The notes beneath the pieces are model-generated. The model had not been told where the DNA came from and searched no databases. It worked only from the letters and a program-made list of their open reading frames with translations. Positions 36,431 through 46,172 of a stretch of DNA of 64,000 nucleotides are shown piece after piece. The number at the start of each line of letters is the position of its first letter. The stretch's first letter is position 1. The position numbers and the translations under genes are program-made. Source of the DNA: Aldehydirespirator sp965205155 (lineage in GTDB: Bacteria; Actinomycetota; Acidimicrobiia; Acidimicrobiales; Aldehydirespiratoraceae); contig OZ242033.1 of NCBI GenBank assembly GCA_965205155.1, forward strand, positions 1,550,001 to 1,614,000, read 5' to 3'.

Positions 36431-37377
36431 GCGCTGATCACCGCCTCCACGATCAGATCGATAACGGCCTGGGCGTCGGCGTCCCAGACCACATCGTGGG
36501 TGGTCGGGGTCGGTCCCTCGGCGAGGGCGGCCGGCGGGCGCACATCGGTGACGGTCATGCCCCGGGTGTGCTCACCGTGCAGCTCCACCGCGACGGGGTG
36601 GTTCGAACGGCGGAACAGGTGGGGGTGGGTGACCGCGATGATGGCGGTGGCGTCGTGTACCGGGGCTGCCTCCAGGCCGAACTCGCGGCACCGGTCGTAG
36701 GCGTATTCCAGCAGACCGGCGGCGAAGTGGGATGCGGGAGTGCCGGCCGACCGCATCCGGGATGCTTCGCTGCCACCCAGCAGGACCCTGTGGGTCACGT
36801 CCAGGCCCACCATCGTCAGCGGGGCCGCCTCGCGGAAGACGATGGCCGCGGCCTCGGGATCGGCCCAGACGTTGAACTCGGCGACGGGGGTGACGTTGCC
36901 GGCGTGGGCGCCCCCGCCCATGATCGTGAGGCCGGCCAGTCGACTGCGCAGGCCGGGGTCTCGCCGCAACGCGAGAGCCACGTTCGTCAGGGGCCCCACT
37001 GCGACCAGATGCAGGTCGTCGACGGAGCGGGCGGTGTCGCACAGGAACGCCACGGCGTCGTCGGACGCAACCGAGCGGGTCAGCTCCGGCAGAGCGACGT
37101 CGCCGAGGCCGGTGGCTCCGTGGATGCGAGCCGCGTCCATGGTGGGTGCGATCAACGGCCGAGCCGCGCCCCGGTGCACCCCGACGTCCAGATCCGCCAC
37201 CTGAGCAGTGACCAGGGCGTTGTGGGTCGTGTGCTCGATTCCCACGTTGCCGTTGACCGTTGTGATCCCGACCAGCTCGCCGTGGTAGGCGGCGGTGAGG
37301 ATGGCGATCGCGTCGTCGAGGCCCGGATCGCAGTCCAGCACGATCCTGGGCTTCGCTAGCGCGATGTCCGTGGTCAT
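36427..37377 (-). CDS. Inosine-uridine preferring nucleoside hydrolase
   Basis: Splits nucleosides into base and ribose. The 316-residue protein has the N-terminal Ca-binding motif IVLDCDPGLDDAIAI (about 12-26), GAARPLIAP near 88, LVAVGPLTNVALALRRDP near 126-143, MGGGAHAGNVTPVAEFNVWADPEAA near 152-176, and an HDATAI motif with the catalytic histidine near 236-241. It points the same way as the ribokinase-like gene at 42 kb and the nucleoside-type importer at 46-52 kb, from which the two plus-strand blocks separate it. Confidence 0.92.
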   Translation of the reverse strand: MTTDIALAKPRIVLDCDPGLDDAIAILTAAYHGELVGITTVNGNVGIEHTTHNALVTAQVADLDVGVHRGAARPLIAPTMDAARIHGATGLGDVALPELTRSVASDDAVAFLCDTARSVDDLHLVAVGPLTNVALALRRDPGLRSRLAGLTIMGGGAHAGNVTPVAEFNVWADPEAAAIVFREAAPLTMVGLDVTHRVLLGGSEASRMRSAGTPASHFAAGLLEYAYDRCREFGLEAAPVHDATAIIAVTHPHLFRRSNHPVAVELHGEHTRGMTVTDVRPPAALAEGPTPTTHDVVWDADAQAVIDLIVEAVISA

Positions 37378-37570
37378 TCCTTGAGCCTATGTGGGTGTTG
37401 AGCAACCCGAGTTACGCGGTCCCATGCGTATGCGCTCATTCGTGCTGCCCGTATCCGCCCTAAGCCGGTACCATCAGCACGCCCCGACCACCTGAGAACC
37501 ACTGCCAAGCGCCGCGGGACGATCCCCGACTGCCCATGGCTTAGCGCTCTCCATTGAGGAACGCAGAACG

Positions 37571-40500
37571 TTGACCCCCGGATCGACCATTCTTCCCGTC
37601 CACCATCTCTCCGCCAGGGTTCCGTGGCATGACAACTTGTGGAATGGCACAATCTGTAATGATCCTTTAGGGAACTCAGCGTGTCTGCGCCTTGAGAACA
37701 TCCACCGTCGTAGAGACGACGCAGTCGAGATAGCCCACCGAGGCGCAAGGCTCACCGACGAGAATGTCCCGCAGCCGCCGTGTGTGCGTGAACGGGCGAC
37801 CTTCATGTCACCGGTTGACCACCAGCGGATGATCGAACACGCCTACTCCAAGACCCACGACTCGCACCGTCATTTCAAGCCAACTCTCTTCCAGCTTCCC
37901 GCATACAGCGCGGCCTGTGTGCCCTTCAGGTGGATGCTGATCGACGAGGCTCGGGATCTCGCCAGACGCTTAGACATCGTGTTCCATGAGGAGGCTGAAC
38001 AGCAGTACCGGGACGTCATGGGCTTCAACAGCTCTTGGGTTCAGGAGGTGGATAACCAGCGTCGGCTACTCGACACTTTCTTCTCGGCCATAGTGCCAAG
38101 ACAGTCACTCGCCTTCTTCTACGCCAAGGAGGTGCCCTTCTCAGAGGACACCCGGCGCGTCCTCATCGGTATTGGCCGTGTGGGTGCGGTCGGCAACCCA
38201 GTCGAGTACGAGTATGCCCACGACGGCCCGACCAGATCGATGATCTGGGAGCGCAACGTGCACCACTCCATCCGCCCGCCCGGCCGCGATGGCTTCCTCT
38301 TCCCCTACCACGCCGCGTTGGAACGCGCCGCCGAAGACTTGGACCTTGATCCCGCCTCGCTGTGCGTGTTTGTCCCGAACGAACACTTCGACGCGTTCTC
38401 GTACGGTTCGGAGCATGTCACCCACGACGCGGCGATAGCCATACTTCTGAGCGCCTTGGATGGTCTGCAGCGCATGAGCGGGCATCTGGGCGAAGATGTT
38501 GAGCCGAAGACTCGTTGGATTAGCGAACGCTTGGGCGAGTTGTGGCGTCTCCGCGGCGCCTTTCCTGGCCTCGGCGCCGCATTGCACGCCTTCGGCCTTG
38601 ATCACGCCAACCTGTTCGCCTTCGAGATCGCACGCAATCTCCACCCAGGTCAGGATCCCTGGCCGCTCGTCGAGGGGGCTATCGCGGATCCGAGGTCGCT
38701 CGGACCGAGTTGGGTCGAGCGGATAGGTGCTACGACGGCGCGACGATTCACCGAGATGAAGCCGGAGCGGCGCAGACTCTTGGAGCTCCTCGCACGCTTT
38801 GATCTCACCAATGAGCAGGCGGAACGGTTCTTCGTTATCGAACAACGACACAAGGCCCGAATTGAACTCGCCGATGCCGATCTGCTTTCGAATCCGTACC
38901 TGCTCTACGAAGAGGACCGCAGGCGGCTCGAACCGATCTCGGTGTCGACCATCGACCGCGGATGCTATGCGCCGGAGGAGATCAGTGGGCGCCACCCGCT
39001 TCCCGCCGAGGCTGGAATGACTGAACCCATTGACCCCCGGCGGGTTCGCGCCTACCTAACGTCCGTGCTGGAAGCTCGAGCCCTCCACGGCGACACGCTG
39101 ACCGCGCAGATCGACGTGGTGGCTGACATCCGAGGTCTTGATATCAATCCGCCGTGCCCGGTTGATGGAGAGCTTCTCGAACTCGTCCAAGCCGACCTGG
39201 AAGAGACATCGGTGAGGGTGCTTCTAGACGATGACGAGCCAGCCTGGCAGCTCAAGCGCCTCGCGGACGCTGGCGAGAGGATCCGCCGCGAACTGCAACG
39301 CCGTGCGGAGCGCGGCCGCCGCCATCAAATCGACGCGGATTGGGGGGCCACCCTTGACGCCGCAATCGGGTCCGCTCGAAGCAATGACCCGCAGGAGGAC
39401 AGTGCTCGTCGGGAGAAGGTTGCGGCGCTGGAAGAACTGGCGGCAGCACGAGTTAGCGTGCTCATCGGACCTGCCGGAACGGGCAAGACAACACTTCTGG
39501 GCGCTTTCTGCAGCCATCGCGCCATCACTGCTCGCGGCGTCTTGCTCCTCGCACCAACAGGCAAGGCCCGTGTCCAGCTTGAAACCGCCTTTGAGCGTGC
39601 CGGCACGAATATGCGCGCGCGAACGATCGCAGAGTTTCTTGTCCAATCCGATCGGTACGAGCCCTTGACCGGTGTGTACTCGCCCTCGGACATTGAACCC
39701 ACCAGAGAGTTCGGCACCATAATCATCGACGAAGCTTCGATGCTCACCGAGGATCAACTCGACGCGGTCCTTGACGCGGTTCGCGGCGTCGACCGATTCG
39801 TTCTGGTAGGAGATCCGCGGCAGCTTCCGCCTATCGGAGTAGGCCGCCCCTTCGTTGACCTCGTCAACCTTCTCGGTGAAGGTGCCTCGGTTACTCTCCC
39901 TAGGGTCGGCCGTGGCTACGCCGAACTGACGGTTCGTATGCGCCAGCGTGGCGAGACTCGCGACGACCTTGCTCTCGCCGAGTGGTTCAGCGGCACCGAG
40001 CCGAGTCCGGCTGCCGATGAAGTCTGGGCACGCATGGTCCGTGACGAGACGAGTCCAAACGTGCGTTTCTGCCAGTGGGAAACAGGTGAGCAACTGGACG
40101 CTCTGCTGTCTCAGGTCCTGGTTGAGGAGATCTTGGAGATTGCTGGCTCTGATGATCAGGCCGGCTTTGAGAAGTCACTCGGTGGGACTGAAAGGAACGG
40201 CTGGGTGTACTTCGACAATGCCTGGCCGGAACAGGGCCGGGACGGGGCAGGTATGCACGCCGAGGAATGGCAGATCCTCTCGCCCGTTCGAGGTGGCGCC
40301 CACGGTGTCATTGAACTGAACCGACGCATCCAGCATCGATTCCGAGCCCGCGCACGCGAGACGGCCCAGATTGCTTGGTACAGAAGGCGCACGCCGGAGC
40401 CGCACGGGCCCGAAGGGATTATCTACGGCGACAAAGTGATGTGCCTCTCGAATCACCGGCATCGAGATGTCTGGCCGGCGGGGTCAAGGCAATATGTCGC

Positions 40501-41311
40501 GAACGGTGAGATCGGAATGGTTGTCGGGCAGTTCAAGGGAAAGGCCACGGGCAACAAGCCTCCCTGGAAGCTTGAAGTCGAGTTCTCCACACAACCGTCT
40601 TTCAAGTACGGCTTCGACAAGCGCTATTTCTCCGAAGATCGTGGCAGCAGATTGGAACTCGCCTACGCCGTAACCATCCATAAGGCGCAAGGCTCAGAGT
40701 TTGGCGTGACCTTCCTTGTGCTTCCTGATCCGTGCTGGCTGCTATCACGCGAACTCTTTTACACGGCGCTTACCCGGCAGCAGCAGAAGGTCATCGTCCT
40801 TCATCAGGGTCCGCTCCCTGGCCTTATGGCCTACACCTCCGCTAGCCATTCGGAGACCGCCCGCCGGCTTACGAACCTCTTCACAAGACCTCGACCGCAG
40901 AAAGTCGACGGACAGCGCGTCGACGAGCGCCTTATCCATCGCGCCGCCGACGGAACGCTTGTGCGATCCAAGAGCGAGGTCGTCGTTGCCGACCGGCTTG
41001 CTGCCAACCGAGTCGAGTATGAGTATGAGCGCCCATTCACCGGCCACGACGGCAGCGTCCGCTACCCAGACTTCACAATCGAAGACGCCGCGACCGGCGA
41101 ACTCTATCTCTGGGAGCATCTTGGCTTGCTCGGTGACCCGCACTACGCCAGTGCGTGGGAGCGCAAGCGCGAGTGGTATGCGGCGAGCGGGATCCTGCTC
41201 CTTGGTGAGGGCGGCGGACCCAACGGCACGCTAGTTACAACGCGGGATGACGAGCGGGGTGGTATCGACTCGGCTGCTATCGATGAGCTTGTGCGTCAGC
41301 TGGGAGCATAG
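37571..41311 (+). CDS. RecD-like superfamily 1 helicase with unusual N-terminal domain and C-terminal nuclease-like domain
   Basis: A 1246-residue protein in three parts. Residues 1-600 are unlike RecD, beginning LSARVPWHDNLWNGTICN (13-30) and CLRLENI. The helicase core has Walker A LIGPAGTGKTTLL (about 631-643), Walker B IIIDEASML (about 717-725), VGDPRQLPPIG, and C-terminal TIHKAQGSEF (about 1036-1045) and FYTALTRQQQKVIV. The end (about 1120-1246) looks like a PD-(D/E)xK nuclease: RSKSEVVVADRLAANRVEYEYERP, YPDFTIED and YLWEHLGLLGD, with E-x-H in place of ExK. The start is TTG 37571 with GAGGAA upstream; ATG 37805 would remove the RVPWHD segment. Codon use is less GC-rich than in its neighbours, which suggests transfer. 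It probably acts on foreign DNA (inferred). Confidence 0.8.
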   Translation: MTPGSTILPVHHLSARVPWHDNLWNGTICNDPLGNSACLRLENIHRRRDDAVEIAHRGARLTDENVPQPPCVRERATFMSPVDHQRMIEHAYSKTHDSHRHFKPTLFQLPAYSAACVPFRWMLIDEARDLARRLDIVFHEEAEQQYRDVMGFNSSWVQEVDNQRRLLDTFFSAIVPRQSLAFFYAKEVPFSEDTRRVLIGIGRVGAVGNPVEYEYAHDGPTRSMIWERNVHHSIRPPGRDGFLFPYHAALERAAEDLDLDPASLCVFVPNEHFDAFSYGSEHVTHDAAIAILLSALDGLQRMSGHLGEDVEPKTRWISERLGELWRLRGAFPGLGAALHAFGLDHANLFAFEIARNLHPGQDPWPLVEGAIADPRSLGPSWVERIGATTARRFTEMKPERRRLLELLARFDLTNEQAERFFVIEQRHKARIELADADLLSNPYLLYEEDRRRLEPISVSTIDRGCYAPEEISGRHPLPAEAGMTEPIDPRRVRAYLTSVLEARALHGDTLTAQIDVVADIRGLDINPPCPVDGELLELVQADLEETSVRVLLDDDEPAWQLKRLADAGERIRRELQRRAERGRRHQIDADWGATLDAAIGSARSNDPQEDSARREKVAALEELAAARVSVLIGPAGTGKTTLLGAFCSHRAITARGVLLLAPTGKARVQLETAFERAGTNMRARTIAEFLVQSDRYEPLTGVYSPSDIEPTREFGTIIIDEASMLTEDQLDAVLDAVRGVDRFVLVGDPRQLPPIGVGRPFVDLVNLLGEGASVTLPRVGRGYAELTVRMRQRGETRDDLALAEWFSGTEPSPAADEVWARMVRDETSPNVRFCQWETGEQLDALLSQVLVEEILEIAGSDDQAGFEKSLGGTERNGWVYFDNAWPEQGRDGAGMHAEEWQILSPVRGGAHGVIELNRRIQHRFRARARETAQIAWYRRRTPEPHGPEGIIYGDKVMCLSNHRHRDVWPAGSRQYVANGEIGMVVGQFKGKATGNKPPWKLEVEFSTQPSFKYGFDKRYFSEDRGSRLELAYAVTIHKAQGSEFGVTFLVLPDPCWLLSRELFYTALTRQQQKVIVLHQGPLPGLMAYTSASHSETARRLTNLFTRPRPQKVDGQRVDERLIHRAADGTLVRSKSEVVVADRLAANRVEYEYERPFTGHDGSVRYPDFTIEDAATGELYLWEHLGLLGDPHYASAWERKREWYAASGILLLGEGGGPNGTLVTTRDDERGGIDSAAIDELVRQLGA

Positions 41312-41596
41312 AGCCGGAGAAGTCCACTGCTCAAGGAGACGCATACGCCGATCAGCCGTGTGCTCGTGGTGGAGTCGCCGGTAGCAGCATATCGCACGAC
41401 AGGCTTAGGCCGTCCCGGTTGCCGCAGCTCGTATTGGCCGTATCGGGTGCCAGATCCGGCTCCTTGGCCGCACGACATTCCCACTAGAGTGGTTGGTCAA
41501 ATCCGTTCTCTTGAGCTGACGGCAACGATGGGCACCTCGAAGGCTGGCTGACATCCCGCGGAGCGTTTGATCACCGACCTGAACGACTTGGTGGGC
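41312..41596. other. Gap between convergent helicase and sugar kinase genes
   Basis: This 285-bp stretch shows no gene that I can support; a 63-codon plus-strand frame (41360-41551) has no recognisable features. No target-site duplication, tRNA end or insertion sequence remnant is evident, so it does not reveal how the helicase gene arrived. Confidence 0.4.
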
Positions 41597-42547
41597 CTAC
41601 TTGCTGGACGTCGCGAGCAGGCGTTCAACCTCTGCCACAGTGGGCAGGGAGGGCTGGGCCCCGTAACGCAGCGTGGCGGCCGCTCCGACTCTGACGGCCC
41701 ATTTTGTAGCGTCCACGAAGTTGGCGCCCCCGACGAGCGCGTCGGCGAGCGCTCCGCAGAAGGCGTCCCCGGCCGCGGTGGTGTCGACAGGCATCACGGC
41801 CGGCGCAGGCACGTGGGTGGCGTCGGTCGGCGTGACGACTATCGCGCCGGCCGCTCCCAGGGTCACCACGGCAGCCGCGACCGGCAACCCTCGGGCCAGG
41901 GCGACCGCGGTCTCGGGGTCCACGTCGCCGATGGGGGAGAGCCCGGCGTGGCCCGCCATCGTGGCCAGCTCGGTCTGGTTTGGCACGATCACGTCCACGC
42001 CGTCGAGCAATTCGGCGGGAAGCGTGGTGGCCGGAGCGGGCGCGGGGTTGAGCACGACTGTTCCGCGGGCGCAACGGACTGCGGCCGAGACCGCCTTGAG
42101 AGGAACCTCCAGCTGCAGCAGCACGACTGCCGCGGCGGAGAGCACGCCGGCCGCGCCCTCCACGTCGGCGGAGCTGAGGTGGCCGTTGGCTCCGGGGCTC
42201 ACCACGATGGCGTTGTCGCCGTCGGCTCCCACCGCGATCAGAGCGGTGCCGCTCGGAGTGTCCTCGGTGGCCAGCAGGCACGCGGTGTTGACGCCGGCCG
42301 ACTCCATCGTGGCCCGCAGCAGGGTGCCCGCGTCATCGTCGCCGACCCGTCCGATCATGGCGACCCGCCGTCCCAGGCGGGACGCGGCGACCGCCTGGTT
42401 GGCACCCTTTCCGCCGGGGATGCGCCGCAGGTCACCACCGAGAACGGTTTCGCCCGCCACCGGGACCGTCTCCACCTCCACCACCAAGTCGAGGTTGGCG
42501 CTGCCTACGACCGCAACCTCCGGCCTGGGCGGTCCGATGTCAGGCAT
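41597..42547 (-). CDS. PfkB family sugar kinase, ribokinase-like
   Basis: Phosphorylates ribose or a similar sugar with ATP. About 316 residues starting MPDIGPPRPEVAVVGSANLDLVV (an ATG at 42583 would add 12). PfkB motifs: GGKGANQAVAASRLG near 40-54 (first signature), MIGRVGDDDAGTLLRATMESAGV near 61-83, and DTTAAGDAFCGALADAL near 245-261 with the catalytic Asp. It makes biological sense after nucleoside hydrolase (ribose to ribose 5-phosphate), but the two genes are now 4.2 kb apart, with the helicase gene between them. Confidence 0.9.
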   Translation of the reverse strand: MPDIGPPRPEVAVVGSANLDLVVEVETVPVAGETVLGGDLRRIPGGKGANQAVAASRLGRRVAMIGRVGDDDAGTLLRATMESAGVNTACLLATEDTPSGTALIAVGADGDNAIVVSPGANGHLSSADVEGAAGVLSAAAVVLLQLEVPLKAVSAAVRCARGTVVLNPAPAPATTLPAELLDGVDVIVPNQTELATMAGHAGLSPIGDVDPETAVALARGLPVAAAVVTLGAAGAIVVTPTDATHVPAPAVMPVDTTAAGDAFCGALADALVGGANFVDATKWAVRVGAAATLRYGAQPSLPTVAEVERLLATSSK

Positions 42548-42620
42548 GGCGAGATGGTAGTTCTCGTGCCGCCTCCACATCATCCTATGGACAGAGCGGC
42601 GTGTCCAACATCAACATTGT

Positions 42621-45600
42621 ATGAATGATATTGAAGATTTGCCAGAGTCGGCCGATAATATGCACAGTATGAAGTTCCGGGATGTCGACCTGCCCGGAGA
42701 TTTGGTCTCCGCCCACGCCGACGGCCGATTGGTGCTGTTTGTCGGAGCGGGAGCGTCATTTCCTGCACCCTCCAATCTCCCGATGTTCCGGGATCTAGCG
42801 CAACAGGTCGCTGACGACAGCCACCATCGCTACTCCAAAGAGGACCTAGAGAAGCCCGACGAGCTCCTCGGCCGGATCGACGGCAACGGTGTGGATGTCC
42901 ACTTGCGAGTCAGGGACTTGATCGCCCGGGAGGACTCGCAGCCCAACGAGCTTCACCGAGCGATTGTCGACCTTGCCAGCACGTCCTCGGCACTGCGGAT
43001 CGTCACGACCAACTACGACCGTCACATGTCGGGCTTCTTGCCCATGGGGGTCGACGAATTCGAGGCCCCGGCCCTGCCGCCGGGCAACGACTTCCGCGGC
43101 CTCGTCTACTTGCACGGTTCGGTACGTCAGGACCCGAACCGTCTGGTGGTCACCAAGGCGGACTTCGGCAAGGCCTACATAGCGGATCGCTGGGCCACTC
43201 GGTTCCTGGAGACGCTGCTCGGTGACATGGCAGTGCTGTTCATCGGGTACAGCCTGAATGACACGTTCATGCAGTACCTGGCCGAGGCGCTGTCCGCGGA
43301 TGCTGAGATGTACGCCCTCACGAAGAAGCCCGAAGATCCCCGCTGGAGGGATCACGGCGTTGTGCCCGTGCGCTACGGCAGTCACGAGCAGCTTCCCGGC
43401 CTGATCCGGCAGTGGGCCGACCGAGCCGGGATGGGGATGCTCGACCATGATCGGCGTATTGCCGCAATCCTCTCGGGCGCACCGCCCCTGTCGCCCGAGG
43501 ACGAGTCGTATCTGGAAGAGGCTGTCGCCGATCCGGAGCAAGTAGGCCTGTTCACCCGACATGCCCGCGGCGCGCAGTGGCTCCGCTGGATCAGCTCCCG
43601 CCCGCGGTTCAGGGCGCTCTTCGACCCGTCCGCATCCTTCGGCCGGATTGAGCACAGCTTGAAGGCGTGGTTGGCCGATCACTACGCGGCGAACGAGGAC
43701 CTTGCGGGCGAGGCCCTGGCTCTCGTGCCCAGCAATGGCGGTCTGGTCAACCGGGAACTGTGGTTCTCGCTCGTGCAGCGGCTGTCCGGTAGCCGGTTCG
43801 AGGCGACCGACCGGTGGATTCCCGTATTGATCCACACGATGCCTACCGGGTGCAACGAGTGGCTCGGCATGCTGCTGCGGCGACTTGAGGCACCCCGGCA
43901 CAACGACAGCGCGGTCATGTTGCTCGACAAGATCCTCGAGCCCCGTCTGGTAGCCAGCCGGCTCGACTCGCGACGGATGAGAGTCGTCGCCGGCTCGGAG
44001 GAGAATTGGCTACACGAGGTCGGCTCAGACCTTCTCGATGCGGACCGGCGCGACTTGGCCTGGGACCTTGCTCCGGTCCTGGACCAGCACTTGCGCCAGT
44101 ACTTCGCCCTCTCCCGGGCAGTCGGCTCCTCGGAGGAGCAATTGAGATCCGAGAGCACGCACCGAGCGTCCATCGAGAGCGACGGGGAGGATTGGCGCTA
44201 CTCCGAAGTGGATCATCTAATCGACATCGCCCGCGACGTGCTCGAAGCCTTGGTGGCCGATGATCCAGAAGTCGCCTGCGGCTACCTGCGGGTCTGGAGC
44301 GGGCATGAGTGGGCTCTCCTGCGGCGGCTAGCCGTTCATGGGTGGACACATCGGCAGGATGTCTCCGCCGATGAGAAGCTCCTCTGGCTCGGCGAGTCGG
44401 ACCTGCTGATGGACGGCCTGCTTAGACCCGAAGTGATGCGGCTCTTGAAGGCAACTCTCCCAGAGTCACGCCCCGGCACCATTGAGACACTGGTCAACGG
44501 GATCTGCGGAACGCGCCAGAACGACGAACGGTACGCCTATTGCCTTTTGGCCTGGATCGTCCAGCATGCTCCCGAGGCTGCCGTCGCGAGCAGCGCGCTC
44601 GCGGCGCTCCAACAAAGTCACCCCGATTGGAAGCCGTTGGAAGAGGCGGACTTCCCGAGTCGGAGCCAGCCTCTCCCGGCAGAGGACTTGATGGACCCTG
44701 TGGAGTTGGAAGGGCTTCACGACCAGATCGAAGCCGATGCGGAAGCGGCAGTAGCGGGTCTCATCAACGAGAAGGAAGCGAGGGCTGGACGCGGCGTTGA
44801 CTGGACCGATGCGCTGAACGCTCTGTTCTCGACGGTCGTCGAGCACCCTGGCGACGGCGTTGCGGTGCTCGAAGTGCTCGCCCGTGAGCCGACCGGTGCG
44901 CCGGAGTTGGAGCGCGACCTGGGGGAAGCAGTATTGAATTCTTGGGGGCATGCCGGGGACACGGAGTCGCTGACCGACGCACAGTGCATTCGCGTCGCGG
45001 GCCTGCTGCCGGACGTGTGGCGCCTGGGGTCGGAGCGCTGGGGGGATGGCTGCACGGTGTTCAGCAACTCCGGGTGGCTTACAAGTGCCGAGAACCACTG
45101 GGCCGGGATGACGGCCCGTCTATGGAAGGAGGCCGTGCTGGCGGAACGGCGCAGCGCGGTCGACGGGTGGTCGGGGCTGCCGGATGCGGCTCGGGCCGGG
45201 CTGGAGGAGATCCTTGGTGGCGACTCCAAGGCCTCGCACTTCGCTCAGGTCGTTCTGACCACCCACTTACACCTCTTCTTCCAACTCGATGAGCGGTGGT
45301 GTCTCGACAATCTGCTTCCCATGCTCGACCCCTCTCTCGACGATCACCGGGCGATTCGGTGCTGGGAGGGCTATCTGGCCAGGGGACGGGCGAGTGAGGA
45401 ACTGCTGCAGGCGGGCCTGCTCGATCACCTCGTCGCCATGACTCCCCAGATGGACGGGCTTGCGAATCGCTATCCCAAGGTTCGAACGTCCTACGCCGGG
45501 CTGGCGGCGAGCATATGCATCGATACCTGTATTGACCCGCTGGAGGATGGATGGCTGCCGCGCCTTGTCGCTTCGGCAGATATCGAGACTCGAGTCGCGT

Positions 45601-46145
45601 GGGTTCACGAGATCGCGCTGCGCCTGTCGAGACTCGCAGCTGATGCTGCCGACTCACACTGGTCGAAGTGGATGCGTCGCTACTGGGAGGACCGTCTGGC
45701 CAGCATCCCGGTGGCGATGACTCCCGATGAGGCCTCGGCCATGGCTGAATGGCCGATACTGCTCGGCGGCTGCTACCCGGAGGCCGCGGAACTCGTCACG
45801 AAGTCGCCGGCTGGGTTGAGTTTCGGCTCTCGACTGCTCTACCGGTTGTCCGGTCTTGACAGGCCCGCACGTGAGGAGCCCCGGCCCGACCATTCGATCG
45901 AGCATCCTGAGCTGACGGCACGACTGCTAGCTCATCTGCTCCACAATACCGAGGTCCCGGTAACGGGTTCCCGGCTTCGGCACCTCCCTGAAGTCGTCGC
46001 ACGGCTCGACAAGCCGTTGCGCGCCGCGCGGATGGAGCCCATCGTCAGCGAGTTGCTCCGGCATGGCTTCGGGGAGTTCGTCGAGTGGCTTCAGTCGCAA
46101 GGGCAGACTGCGAACGACTCCACTCCGGCTGCTTCCCTGAGTTGA
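42621..46145 (+). CDS. SIR2-domain protein with long helical C-terminal region (DUF4020-like end)
   Basis: Probably an NAD-hydrolysing defence effector. The 1174-residue protein has an N-terminal SIR2 domain (about 30-240): VLFVGAGASFPAPSNLPMF with GAGAS at 42-46, IVTTNYDRH (catalytic Asn near 131), VYLHGSVRQD (catalytic His near 165) and LFIGYSLNDTFM near 207-218. The remaining 930 residues are helical, rich in Leu/Ala/Trp, without known enzyme motifs; the end (about 1000-1165, with YWEDRLASIPVAM and MAEWPILLGG) resembles DUF4020, a domain paired with SIR2. No membrane spans. It starts ATG 42621; ATG 42669 is possible. It is divergent from the sugar kinase and followed at 27 bp by a small gene. 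Confidence 0.85.
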   Translation: MNDIEDLPESADNMHSMKFRDVDLPGDLVSAHADGRLVLFVGAGASFPAPSNLPMFRDLAQQVADDSHHRYSKEDLEKPDELLGRIDGNGVDVHLRVRDLIAREDSQPNELHRAIVDLASTSSALRIVTTNYDRHMSGFLPMGVDEFEAPALPPGNDFRGLVYLHGSVRQDPNRLVVTKADFGKAYIADRWATRFLETLLGDMAVLFIGYSLNDTFMQYLAEALSADAEMYALTKKPEDPRWRDHGVVPVRYGSHEQLPGLIRQWADRAGMGMLDHDRRIAAILSGAPPLSPEDESYLEEAVADPEQVGLFTRHARGAQWLRWISSRPRFRALFDPSASFGRIEHSLKAWLADHYAANEDLAGEALALVPSNGGLVNRELWFSLVQRLSGSRFEATDRWIPVLIHTMPTGCNEWLGMLLRRLEAPRHNDSAVMLLDKILEPRLVASRLDSRRMRVVAGSEENWLHEVGSDLLDADRRDLAWDLAPVLDQHLRQYFALSRAVGSSEEQLRSESTHRASIESDGEDWRYSEVDHLIDIARDVLEALVADDPEVACGYLRVWSGHEWALLRRLAVHGWTHRQDVSADEKLLWLGESDLLMDGLLRPEVMRLLKATLPESRPGTIETLVNGICGTRQNDERYAYCLLAWIVQHAPEAAVASSALAALQQSHPDWKPLEEADFPSRSQPLPAEDLMDPVELEGLHDQIEADAEAAVAGLINEKEARAGRGVDWTDALNALFSTVVEHPGDGVAVLEVLAREPTGAPELERDLGEAVLNSWGHAGDTESLTDAQCIRVAGLLPDVWRLGSERWGDGCTVFSNSGWLTSAENHWAGMTARLWKEAVLAERRSAVDGWSGLPDAARAGLEEILGGDSKASHFAQVVLTTHLHLFFQLDERWCLDNLLPMLDPSLDDHRAIRCWEGYLARGRASEELLQAGLLDHLVAMTPQMDGLANRYPKVRTSYAGLAASICIDTCIDPLEDGWLPRLVASADIETRVAWVHEIALRLSRLAADAADSHWSKWMRRYWEDRLASIPVAMTPDEASAMAEWPILLGGCYPEAAELVTKSPAGLSFGSRLLYRLSGLDRPAREEPRPDHSIEHPELTARLLAHLLHNTEVPVTGSRLRHLPEVVARLDKPLRAARMEPIVSELLRHGFGEFVEWLQSQGQTANDSTPAASLS

Positions 46146-46172
46146 CCACGCCACCGCGTCCTCACTCAGTCG

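Noticed and set aside
41360..41551. 63-codon frame between the helicase and sugar kinase genes
   Set aside because: No family similarity or ribosome site visible; too short to support.
42621..46145. Assignment of the SIR2 protein to DSR1, DSR2 or Thoeris ThsA
   Set aside because: The SIR2 motifs fit, but the C-terminal region and the small downstream partner do not clearly match any of these, and no TIR (ThsB) gene is present.
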